Positions 36,885 to 44,164 of a stretch of 64,000 nt of DNA are shown in pieces (position 1 is the stretch's first letter; every line of letters starts with the position of its first letter). The stretch comes from Verrucomicrobiales bacterium (GTDB lineage Bacteria > Verrucomicrobiota > Verrucomicrobiia > Limisphaerales > CANJXF01). Below the pieces are notes generated by a model. That model worked only from the letters and a program-made list of their open reading frames with translations. It was not told the DNA's origin and ran no database searches. Made by a program: the position numbers and the translations under genes. Where the stretch lies: contig CANJXF010000001.1 of assembly GCA_947478865.1 (NCBI GenBank), positions 62,001-126,000 on the forward strand, in the 5' to 3' direction.

Positions 36885-37109
36885 AAATTTTAATCGGCGA
36901 ACGAGCTACGAATGACAGAGTTTCGCGATTTGGCAATCAAATCAGTTCGAGGGCAATGCTGAACCAGGCAACATGGAATCTGAGCCTTTGCACGGCGGGC
37001 TCCCCGATTTTTGCCGTGTTCCAGAGCCTAGACAGGCCATCGGGCTTGTGGTAATGCATCGCGTGCCCAAAATGGGCGCAGGCTCGTTTTCTAAACAATT
37101 TAACATCAA

Positions 37110-37952
37110 ATGAAACAAATGAAATCAGTATTAAGCACCGTTTTAATCACCGGGTTGTTGGCATTTCAGGTGAATGCCGAGGAGAAAAAGCCCGAAGCCA
37201 AGCCCGAGAAGGTGGACAAGGAAAAGGTCAGTTACGCCATTGGGATGAATGTGGGCACGAATTTGAAACGCCAGATGATCGATGTGAATCCAGACACTTT
37301 GGCCAAAGCGATCAAGGATGTCATTGCGGGCAGCCCAACGCAGTTGACCGAACAGGAAGCACAGCAAGTCCTTACCGCGATGCAGAATGATCTTCGGTTA
37401 AAACGCGAGGAAGAAAACAAGGTCGCGGGAGAAAAGAATAAGAAAGAAGGCGAAGCTTTTCTGGTCGAAAACGCCAAGAAACCCGGCGTGACCAAGACGG
37501 CCAGCGGCTTGCAATACAAAGTCATCACCGAAGGAAAAGGCGCAAAGCCAAAGCTGACGGACACGGTCACAACCCATTATCGCGGACGGTTGCTCAACGG
37601 CACGGAATTCGATAGTTCCTACAAGCGGAATCAGCCCGCGGAATTCCCGGTGACGGGCGTGATCAAAGGATGGACCGAAGCCCTGCAACTGATGCCCGTC
37701 GGATCGAAATGGGAATTGTATATTCCCGCGGCCCTCGCATACGGCGAGCGCGCCCAGGGACGCGACATCGGCCCTAATGCCACGCTGATTTTTGAAATCG
37801 AATTGATCGGCATCAAAGCGCCAGCGGCTGAAACCAGCCAGGCGGTCAGCGGCGAGATCATCAAAGTCCCCTCTGCCGAAGAGCTGAAAAAAGGCGCGAA
37901 AATCGAAGTGATCCGCCCCGGCCAAACGAATCAGGTGATTGAGAAGAAATAG
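37110..37952 (+). CDS. Exported FKBP-type peptidyl-prolyl isomerase (FkpA/Mip-like)
   Basis: The product has 280 residues with a signal peptide (VLSTVLITGLLAFQVNAEE). An N-terminal helical dimerisation domain (VSYAIGMNVGTNLKRQMIDV, about 35-120) leads into an FKBP domain from about 125. There TVTTHYRGRLLNGTEFDSSY, VIKGWTEALQLMPVGSKWEL, YIPAALAYG and NATLIFEIELIGI are the standard active-site strands. It assists proline isomerisation and folding in the periplasm. It stands first in a short run with the SpoU methyltransferase 20 bases behind. Confidence 0.94.
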   Translation: MKQMKSVLSTVLITGLLAFQVNAEEKKPEAKPEKVDKEKVSYAIGMNVGTNLKRQMIDVNPDTLAKAIKDVIAGSPTQLTEQEAQQVLTAMQNDLRLKREEENKVAGEKNKKEGEAFLVENAKKPGVTKTASGLQYKVITEGKGAKPKLTDTVTTHYRGRLLNGTEFDSSYKRNQPAEFPVTGVIKGWTEALQLMPVGSKWELYIPAALAYGERAQGRDIGPNATLIFEIELIGIKAPAAETSQAVSGEIIKVPSAEELKKGAKIEVIRPGQTNQVIEKK

Positions 37953-37972
37953 ATTTGGGGTGCAGTCAAATC

Positions 37973-38797
37973 ATGCTGCACATCCAAACGATTTCCACGC
38001 TCGATCTGCCCGAACTGCAGCCCTATCGCACGCTGCGCCGGCACGATGAACATCGCCGCGAACGCATCTTTGTCGCCGAAGGAGAAAAAACCCTTCGGCG
38101 ACTTCTTGAAACCCCTTTTTTTCTCACCTCCGTATTGCTGACGCCCGAGTGGCTGGCGATTTTCGATCCACTCTTGCGAACCCGCCACGAAAACATTCAA
38201 GTTTTCGTCGCTGAAAAAGCCATTTTAGAAAACCTGACCGGTTTCACAATGTTTCAGGGAATCATGGCCGTCGCAAAAAATCCCACGGCGCCAACACTGG
38301 CAGAACTTCTCGCGCAAAGCCCCAACCCGAGCCTTTTCGTGGCGACGGATGGCATCAGCAACGCCGAAAACCTGGGGACGCTGGTGCGGAATTGCGCGGC
38401 GTTTTCCGTGGATGGCCTGTTGATCAGCCAAAGTTCAAGCAGCCCTTTTTTGCGACGCGCGGTGCGCAGTTCCATGGGGGGCATTTTCAACATTCCGGTC
38501 ATCGAGGAACTGGACCTAGCGCAAACCATTGGGGAACTCCGCCGGAACAAAGTCCATTGCGTGGCCGCTCATCCACACGCTTCTGGAAAAACGTTGAACG
38601 CAGCCCACCTTCGGACGAGTTGCTGCATCGTTTTGGGCAACGAATCCGACGGCATATCCGATCCGGTGTTGGCCGCATGCGATGAGGCTGTGGCCATCCC
38701 GATGCCCGAAGGCGTTGATTCGTTGAATGTCAGCAGCGCCGGGGCGGTTTTTCTCTACGAAGTTCAACGCCAGCGACGCGAATCCGCCGTGGGCTGA
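37973..38797 (+). CDS. SpoU/TrmH-family RNA 2'-O-methyltransferase
   Basis: ATG 37973 is the chosen start (274 residues); an in-frame TTG lies 18 bases earlier. The N-terminal half has the substrate-binding region (RIFVAEGEKTLRRLLETPFF). The SPOUT knot motifs follow: motif 1 ISNAENLGTLVRNCAAFSVD, motif 2 CCIVLGNESDGISDPVLAAC and motif 3 IPMPEGVDSLNVSSAGAVFL. It methylates a ribose in rRNA or tRNA using S-adenosylmethionine. Target is not assignable; RlmB- and TsnR-like enzymes share this layout. Confidence 0.92.
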   Translation: MLHIQTISTLDLPELQPYRTLRRHDEHRRERIFVAEGEKTLRRLLETPFFLTSVLLTPEWLAIFDPLLRTRHENIQVFVAEKAILENLTGFTMFQGIMAVAKNPTAPTLAELLAQSPNPSLFVATDGISNAENLGTLVRNCAAFSVDGLLISQSSSSPFLRRAVRSSMGGIFNIPVIEELDLAQTIGELRRNKVHCVAAHPHASGKTLNAAHLRTSCCIVLGNESDGISDPVLAACDEAVAIPMPEGVDSLNVSSAGAVFLYEVQRQRRESAVG

Positions 38798-38841
38798 TTA
38801 ATTCACCCACCCTTTCTTGGCTTATTAATCACAAAAACGGT

Positions 38842-38869
38842 TTGACAGGTAGAGAATGCAATTTATTGT
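38842..38869 (+). promoter_or_regulatory. Promoter and possible Rrf2 operator before iscR
   Basis: TTGACA at 38842-38847 is followed after 16 bases by TATTGT at 38864-38869, 26 bases before the ATG at 38896. The stretch from TTTGACA to TGTCTCAAA (38841-38875) has imperfect dyad symmetry overlapping the promoter, the right place for autorepression by an Rrf2 protein. Confidence 0.45.
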
Positions 38870-38895
38870 CTCAAAGGATAGTTTTTGTCCGATTT

Positions 38896-39357
38896 ATGCA
38901 AATCACGCGTGCTGGAGAATACGGAGTTTTAGGATTGCTGAACCTGGCACGCCGGGCTCCCGCGGAGTTGGTCATGATCGACGACGTGAGCCGGCAGGAG
39001 GCAATTCCAAAAAGTTTTTTGGCAAAAATTTTTCAGAGCCTGGTAAAGGCGGGAATCATCAAATCGACTCGCGGCAGCGGCGGAGGTTTTGCCCTGGCCA
39101 AAGCGCCGGAACAGATCTCCGTGTTGCAGGTCATTGAAGCGATTGAAGGCAAGATTGCCTTTCAACGCTGCCAGCAGGAAGAACCGGATTGCGAACATGT
39201 CGGCGGCTGCGCGCTGTGCAGTTTGCTGGGCGAAGCGCAGGACAGCTTGAAAGAGGTTTTCTCGAAAACGACTTTGGCGGACTTGTTGAAACCCAAGACA
39301 GCGCCCGGACAGAACCATCGGCGCGGCAATTTACAAAAACTGGCAGAAACAAATTAA
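38896..39357 (+). CDS. iscR: Rrf2-family Fe-S regulator, IscR-like
   Basis: The ATG at 38896 gives 153 residues beginning MQITRAGEYGVLGLLNLARR, the Rrf2 winged helix, with IPKSFLAKIFQSLVKAGIIK and STRGSGGGFALAK in the recognition part. Cysteines C92, C99, C105 and C108 (RCQQEEPDCEHVGGCALC) correspond closely to the [2Fe-2S] cluster Cys92/98/104 of E. coli IscR, so it should sense cluster supply. The next gene encodes an IscU-type scaffold, fitting a feedback loop. A cysteine desulfurase gene is not adjacent. Confidence 0.9.
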   Translation: MQITRAGEYGVLGLLNLARRAPAELVMIDDVSRQEAIPKSFLAKIFQSLVKAGIIKSTRGSGGGFALAKAPEQISVLQVIEAIEGKIAFQRCQQEEPDCEHVGGCALCSLLGEAQDSLKEVFSKTTLADLLKPKTAPGQNHRRGNLQKLAETN

Positions 39358-39367
39358 AAGAAAATTT

Positions 39368-39790
39368 ATGAGCGAGACATACACATTATACAACGAAACG
39401 GTCATGGAACATTTCATGAACCCGCGGAACATGGGCGACCTGAAAGATGCCGATGGGATCGGTGAAGTCGGAGCAGCAGCGTGCGGCGACATCATGAAGA
39501 TCAGCCTGAAGATCAAGGACGGACGAATCGAAGATGCGCGGTTCAAAACCTTCGGCTGCGGCTCGGCGATCGCCAGTTCAAGCATGGCCACGGAATTAAT
39601 CAAAGGCCGTTCCATCGATGAGGCGATGAATTTTTCCAATCAGGAAGTGGTTGACGCGCTGGGCGGTCTGCCGCCGGTGAAAATTCACTGCTCTGTGTTA
39701 GCTGAAGAGGCGCTCAAAGCGGCGCTCGAAGACTACCTAAAGAAACACCCCGAGGCTGCGACCAAGACGACTGAAGCCGTTACCGCTTAG
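39368..39790 (+). CDS. iscU: IscU/NifU-like iron-sulfur cluster scaffold
   Basis: The product has 140 residues. The three cluster-ligand cysteines are C39 (AAACGDIMKIS with D41), C64 (FKTFGCGSAIASSS) and C108 (VKIHCSVLAEEALKAAL), as in IscU. The LPPVK HscA-binding motif is present as LPPVKIHC. It assembles [2Fe-2S]/[4Fe-4S] clusters for transfer. It lies 10 bases behind the IscR-like gene and ahead of a strong terminator, so the two form a bicistronic unit. Sulfur must come from a desulfurase encoded elsewhere. Confidence 0.95.
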   Translation: MSETYTLYNETVMEHFMNPRNMGDLKDADGIGEVGAAACGDIMKISLKIKDGRIEDARFKTFGCGSAIASSSMATELIKGRSIDEAMNFSNQEVVDALGGLPPVKIHCSVLAEEALKAALEDYLKKHPEAATKTTEAVTA

Positions 39791-39811
39791 TTCCCGAAAT
39801 AAAATCTTCGC

Positions 39812-39842
39812 AAAACCCCACGGATTGCCGTGGGGTTTTTGC
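39812..39842 (+). terminator. Rho-independent terminator of the iscR-iscU unit
   Basis: AAAACCCCACGG-attg-CCGTGGGGTTTTT is a perfect hairpin with a T run, 22 bases after the iscU stop. Confidence 0.92.
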
Positions 39843-39919
39843 TTTTATACGGGCCCTTCTCGAAAATGACTGGACTTACCCGGTGATTTTCAGAAGCTTT
39901 CGTGAAGTCCAAACAACGC

Positions 39920-41356
39920 ATGAAAAATATTTTTACCATTGTCCTGTTCTCCGTTCTATCGACCGGTTTTTACGCTGAATCGGCCGACGCCATCGCAGCC
40001 TCAGGTTTTAAAAAAGTCATTCTGGACGCAGATCGAGAGGTCAATGGGCAGCTTGAAGATACCTTGAAAGACCCGATGGAGCTGTCTGTTGCCCAAGACG
40101 GACGCGTTTTCTACGCCGAGCGGGCTGGGCTCGTCAAAATGTGGAACCCGCAAAGCAAAACGGTCTCGGAAGTTGGAAAAATCAATGTTTTCTCCGGGCT
40201 GGAGGATGGTTTGCTGGGCATCACACTTGATCCCAAGTTCGTGAAAAACGGTTGGATTTACTTGTATTATGCCTTGCCTGAAACAGGCACGGATGCGGAT
40301 GGGAAAAAAGTTGGAACCAATCGCGTTTCACGCTTCACCTTCAGCAAGGGATCGATTGATTTGTCTTCTGAAAAACGGCTGCTCGACGTCCGCACACAAC
40401 GGGAAGAATGCTGCCATGCGGGCGGCTCGCTCGCCTTCGATGCGAAAGGAAATCTTTATATTTCCACGGGGGATAACACGAATCCGTTCAAATCGGATGG
40501 ATACGCCCCGATTGATGAAATGCCCGGACGCAGCCCATGGGATGCACAGAAATCCTCCGCGAACGCGAATGATTTGCGCGGCAAAATCCTTCGCATTCAT
40601 CCCGAGGACAAAGGCGGCTATAGCGTCCCCAAAGATAATCTTTTTGGTCCTGGCACCGCGAAAACGCGCCCCGAAATTTACGTGATGGGATGCCGGAATC
40701 CGTTCCGAATTGGGCTCGATCAAAAAACTGGGTTTCTATACTGGGGCGAAGTAGGTCCCGACGCAGGCAGCCCCAATGAGCGCCATGGTCCGGCGGGCTT
40801 CGACGAGGTGAATCAAGCCCGCAAGGCTGGAAACTTTGGCTGGCCCTATTTCGTGGGCGACAACAAGCCGTATTGGCACTGGGATTTCGCGGCCAACACC
40901 AACACCTTCCTTTACGACGCGGCCAAGCCGGTTAACAAATCGCCCAACAACACGGGCATCAACGAACTACCTCCGGCACAGCCCGCTTTCGTTTATTATC
41001 CCGGCGGGCCATCGACGAAATTTCCGATCGTGAAAAGCGGTGGCCGCACGGCCATGGCTGGACCGGTTTACTATTTTTCAAAAAAATTAAACTCACCGGG
41101 AAAACTGCCTGAATCCTTCGATCACACCCTGTTCATCTACGAGTGGTCCCGAAACTGGGTCATCGCCGTGCACCTGGATCAGGATCAAAAAATTGCGAAG
41201 ATGGAACCCTTCTGCCCTGGCCTCGAATTCAAACGGCCGATGGATTTGGAACTTGGTCCGGACGGATGCCTTTACATGATTGAGTGGGGCACGGCTTGGG
41301 ACAAAAACAAAGACACCAAAATCATTCGCCTGGAATACGTGGGCAACGAGAAATAG
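39920..41356 (+). CDS. Exported PQQ-dependent sugar dehydrogenase-like protein
   Basis: ATG 39920 is preferred over the in-frame GTG 39902; 478 residues. A signal peptide (FTIVLFSVLSTGFYAESADA) precedes a six-bladed propeller of the glucose/sorbosone dehydrogenase type: ELSVAQDGRVFYAERAGLVK, GLLGITLDPKFVKNGWIYLY, CHAGGSLAFDAKGNLYISTG and LGPDGCLYMIEWGTAWDKN. Soluble quinoprotein dehydrogenases of this fold oxidise aldoses in the periplasm. A PQQ-binding Arg and catalytic His could be present but are not verified. It is convergent with uppP, with only 12 bases between. Confidence 0.85.
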   Translation: MKNIFTIVLFSVLSTGFYAESADAIAASGFKKVILDADREVNGQLEDTLKDPMELSVAQDGRVFYAERAGLVKMWNPQSKTVSEVGKINVFSGLEDGLLGITLDPKFVKNGWIYLYYALPETGTDADGKKVGTNRVSRFTFSKGSIDLSSEKRLLDVRTQREECCHAGGSLAFDAKGNLYISTGDNTNPFKSDGYAPIDEMPGRSPWDAQKSSANANDLRGKILRIHPEDKGGYSVPKDNLFGPGTAKTRPEIYVMGCRNPFRIGLDQKTGFLYWGEVGPDAGSPNERHGPAGFDEVNQARKAGNFGWPYFVGDNKPYWHWDFAANTNTFLYDAAKPVNKSPNNTGINELPPAQPAFVYYPGGPSTKFPIVKSGGRTAMAGPVYYFSKKLNSPGKLPESFDHTLFIYEWSRNWVIAVHLDQDQKIAKMEPFCPGLEFKRPMDLELGPDGCLYMIEWGTAWDKNKDTKIIRLEYVGNEK

Positions 41357-41368
41357 TTTTGCCCGCGG

Positions 41369-42151
41369 TCAGCGGAGCAGAATTAAAATCAGGGCGCCGA
41401 AAGCGATTCGGTACCAACCAAACCCGACGAACGTGTGCGATTGGACGAATTTTAGCAGCCATTTTACAGCGATAAACGAAACGATTGAGGCAACAATCGT
41501 CGCCAGAATCAGCACGCTCCAATTTTCTGTTACTTCTCCCGAGTGGTGAAGGGCTTTGAAGATTTTCAATCCGCCGGCGGCCAACATGGTGGGGATACCG
41601 ACCAAAAATGAAAACTCAGTGGCAAGCGGACGATTTAGCCCGAGCAACAGCGCCATAACAATGGTGGCACCGGATCGCGAGGTGCCGGGAAATATGGCCG
41701 CGATCAGTTGAGCCAGACCGACGGCGACGGCGATGGACCAAGTGATCTCATGGCGAACCGACCGGCCTTCCAGCCAACGTTCTGCGATCAAAAATAGGAA
41801 TCCGCCTACCAGCAGAGCCACCGCAACGGGCAATGCCTTTTCCGGGAGTTTGAAATGCATTTTTTCCAAAACCATTCCGCCAACTCCCGTGATGACAAAG
41901 GCGCAGATGATTTTTTTTAAATAATCCTGCGTCTGTGGTTCGCGCCAACGGAACATAAACTGGTGAAAGCGCGCGCCAAAAAGAGGGATGACCGCCAGCA
42001 CGGCGCCACTCTGGATGACGACGTTGAACAGATCAGATTGCCTCGGAAGCCACTGTTCCGCCAGCAGCAGGTGGCCCGTGGATGAAATGGGAAGGAACTC
42101 GGTAATTCCTTCGATGATTCCTAAAATAATTGCGACAAGCCATTCAGACAT
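41369..42151 (-). CDS. uppP: Undecaprenyl-diphosphate phosphatase (bacitracin resistance, BacA type)
   Basis: The ATG at 42151 gives 260 residues (an upstream in-frame TTG at 42169 would add 6). The two catalytic motifs are present: GIIEGITEFLPISSTGHLLL and FPGTSRSGATIVMALLLG. Six to eight membrane helices are visible. It dephosphorylates undecaprenyl diphosphate at the outer face of the inner membrane, recycling the lipid carrier of peptidoglycan and O-antigen. The O-antigen ligase-like gene at 55157 would use the same carrier. Confidence 0.95.
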   Translation of the reverse strand: MSEWLVAIILGIIEGITEFLPISSTGHLLLAEQWLPRQSDLFNVVIQSGAVLAVIPLFGARFHQFMFRWREPQTQDYLKKIICAFVITGVGGMVLEKMHFKLPEKALPVAVALLVGGFLFLIAERWLEGRSVRHEITWSIAVAVGLAQLIAAIFPGTSRSGATIVMALLLGLNRPLATEFSFLVGIPTMLAAGGLKIFKALHHSGEVTENWSVLILATIVASIVSFIAVKWLLKFVQSHTFVGFGWYRIAFGALILILLR

Positions 42152-42260
42152 CCGCCGTAGAAACGACAAAAATGGAACTCACGCAAGCGCCAAAAAGAAT
42201 CGCGGCGGGCGGAAAGCAGTAAAACTCCCTCCACTTGCCCAGGACTCGTCAAGAAGGCGA

Positions 42261-42671
42261 CTACAGCTTTTTAGTCTTCTTCCCAAAGAAACCAAACATA
42301 GGCCGCACTTCCTTTTTGTGCTGCTGCACTTTTAACTGGCCGAGGATCGAGACCCAGCCGATGAAAATCTTGTGCCATTGGTTTTCCAGGCCACGCATGA
42401 CGCCGTCCGCCATTTCGCTGAGGTAACGAATCGACGGCGCACTCGAAATGAGCGCAAGCACCTCTTCCTTGGTCGGGGAGACGCATTCGACACTCGCGAG
42501 AATCAATTCCAATTCCTGCACGAGAACACTTTTCACCTCGAGAAACTGGCTTTCATCCTCGGCGCTGAATTTTTTGGAGCGGGCAAGACTGGTGAAATAA
42601 TTGAACTGCTTGAGGCATTCCAAATAGTTTTCCAGCTGCATGATGATCTGATCAACGTCATGTTTAGGCAT
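42261..42671 (-). CDS. Helical protein of the MglA/roadblock locus
   Basis: From ATG 42671 the product has 136 residues (MPKHDVDQIIMQLENYLECL). It is mainly alpha-helical and amphipathic (FLEVKSVLVQELELILASVE, LSEMADGVMRGLENQWHKIF) and ends in a basic segment (FFGKKTKKL) that could touch membrane or nucleic acid. I do not recognise the family. It lies 7 bases behind the roadblock-like gene and is the last gene of the minus-strand arm of this locus, so a role as adaptor or effector of the GTPase system is an inference from context only. Confidence 0.7.
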   Translation of the reverse strand: MPKHDVDQIIMQLENYLECLKQFNYFTSLARSKKFSAEDESQFLEVKSVLVQELELILASVECVSPTKEEVLALISSAPSIRYLSEMADGVMRGLENQWHKIFIGWVSILGQLKVQQHKKEVRPMFGFFGKKTKKL

Positions 42672-42678
42672 AAAAATA

Positions 42679-42984
42679 TTAGCTGTTGTAGGCCTGTAGA
42701 CCTTTTGGTTTAAGAAAAATGATGGCGCCGCCACGCAATTCGCGTCCGACGATTTTAAGCCCGCCGTAGCGCGCAATGATTTCGAGAAGCGGCAGGCCGG
42801 ATTCCTTCGCGTCCTTGAAAATAGCCAGCACAGCCGAGCTGATTTCCATCATCAGCGGTTCTGGAAAGGAATGCGGAAGCGTAGAGGCCAAAACCCTGCC
42901 GCGACCATCGACGGTAAAACTGCCCGAGGGAAGTTTTACTGTCAGCTTTGGAACTGGCGTTGAGAAAAAGTTCAGGATGCCCAT
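42679..42984 (-). CDS. Small roadblock/LC7-like protein
   Basis: ATG 42984 gives 101 residues. The pattern GSFTVDGRGRVLASTLPHSF, then LMMEISSAVLAIFKDAKESG, LEIIARYGGLKIVGRELRGG and AIIFLKPKG follows the strand-helix-strand of roadblock domains, with the characteristic KIVGRELRGGAIIFL final strands. Such proteins bind MglA-type GTPases, often as dimers acting as GTPase-activating proteins. The start overlaps the end of the response regulator by 13 bases, so they are translated together. Similarity is by eye and moderate. Confidence 0.6.
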   Translation of the reverse strand: MGILNFFSTPVPKLTVKLPSGSFTVDGRGRVLASTLPHSFPEPLMMEISSAVLAIFKDAKESGLPLLEIIARYGGLKIVGRELRGGAIIFLKPKGLQAYNS

Positions 42985-44048
42985 TTTGTTGAAATATTTT
43001 TTAAGGTTTCGTGGAGTTGATCGGCGGTCATCGTTCGTCTGAATCCAACGCATAATTGCGTGTCGCCGCGCGAGGCAATGCCGACATGCCGTTGCAATCC
43101 AAGCCCTTCGATTTGTTTAAGATCGCCGGTTTGTAATTTTTCACCAAGCTCGCGCAAGCGTTTCTGCGTCTGTCTTGTCCAGGCGGCGAGCGGCCCCGCG
43201 TTTTCCAAGCCCCAGGAATCGCAGGCAGCGTCTTCCTTTGCCGGGACGGTCATGACAAATTCAACGCCATCAACACGCGACAGTGCCGCCAAAGGTGAGC
43301 GCGTCAGAAATGTGGTATCGCAAGCAGCCGATTGCACGGAAGCTTCGTTGCCCTTTTTCTCATCGAATGCCTGCGCGAAATCGAGGAGCAATCCCTGGTA
43401 GGAAGTGAAAATAGTGCGAACGCGTTTGGGTTCCGCTGGAAGAATTTCGAAGGTGCCGTTTTTCCAGGATAAAATTTCTTTGAAGGCGGCTTCGCCCACA
43501 AGGTTGATCGTTGCCGCATCGATGACTTCTCCATTGGCCACCCAAATACTCCCGCTCTCTCCCGGCTTGGTCATTTTCAGGACGGAGGAGCTGTGGGACA
43601 AACATTCCAGCTGGATCAGGTCCACCAGACTTTTGCTTTGGATTCCGCGGAAGCCGCCGTCGTCCTGACGGCCGAGCAGCGATTCAATGCAATCGCGAAA
43701 TAGATTCATCTCTTCGTTGGTGCGCGGTTTTTCCCAGAACAAATCAACGCCCATGGCATAAGCGCGCGAGCGATATTGTTCATCGACCACAGCGGTCATG
43801 ACGACGATTCGGATCTGCGGAAATTTTCTACGCACGATGGCAAGAACCTGGAGGCCGTCCATTTTCGGCATGCGCAAATCGGAAATCAGCATCGAGAAGG
43901 GCTCCGACTCAAGCAGCGCAATGGCTCGCGCACCGGAATTGGATGTGTGCACTTCCGGCCTGCTGGGCAACTCCAGCAACAGATCGCGATAGAGATCGAG
44001 CAGATCCTGTTCATCGTCCAAGAGCAAAATTTTCTGTCGTGTGGGCAT
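42972..44048 (-). CDS. Response regulator with DUF4388 (PATAN) and roadblock-like C-terminal domains
   Basis: The product has 358 residues. A receiver domain (1-120) has the DD pair (LLLDDEQDLLDLY), phospho-acceptor D57 (ISDLRMPKMDGL) and the K in FWEKPR. A DUF4388 domain (about 135-235) has GFRGIQSKSLVDLIQLECLS, SGSIWVANGEVIDAATINLV and EAAFKEILSWKNGTFEILPA. The C-terminal part (about 255-358) resembles roadblock (LAALSRVDGVEFVMTVPAKE, RELGEKLQTGDLKQIEGLGL). It has no DNA-binding domain, so it works through proteins, probably linking a histidine kinase to the GTPase module across the divergent promoter. Confidence 0.8.
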   Translation of the reverse strand: MPTRQKILLLDDEQDLLDLYRDLLLELPSRPEVHTSNSGARAIALLESEPFSMLISDLRMPKMDGLQVLAIVRRKFPQIRIVVMTAVVDEQYRSRAYAMGVDLFWEKPRTNEEMNLFRDCIESLLGRQDDGGFRGIQSKSLVDLIQLECLSHSSSVLKMTKPGESGSIWVANGEVIDAATINLVGEAAFKEILSWKNGTFEILPAEPKRVRTIFTSYQGLLLDFAQAFDEKKGNEASVQSAACDTTFLTRSPLAALSRVDGVEFVMTVPAKEDAACDSWGLENAGPLAAWTRQTQKRLRELGEKLQTGDLKQIEGLGLQRHVGIASRGDTQLCVGFRRTMTADQLHETLKNISTKWAS

Positions 44049-44164
44049 AAGGGTTTGAGAGAGATCAAATGGATTGGCTCAGAAATTGCGAACGTAACAA
44101 ACCGAATGAGAACGTCAGCGGCAGCACAAACTGAAATTTCAACAAAGTATTAAAGGTTAAAAAC

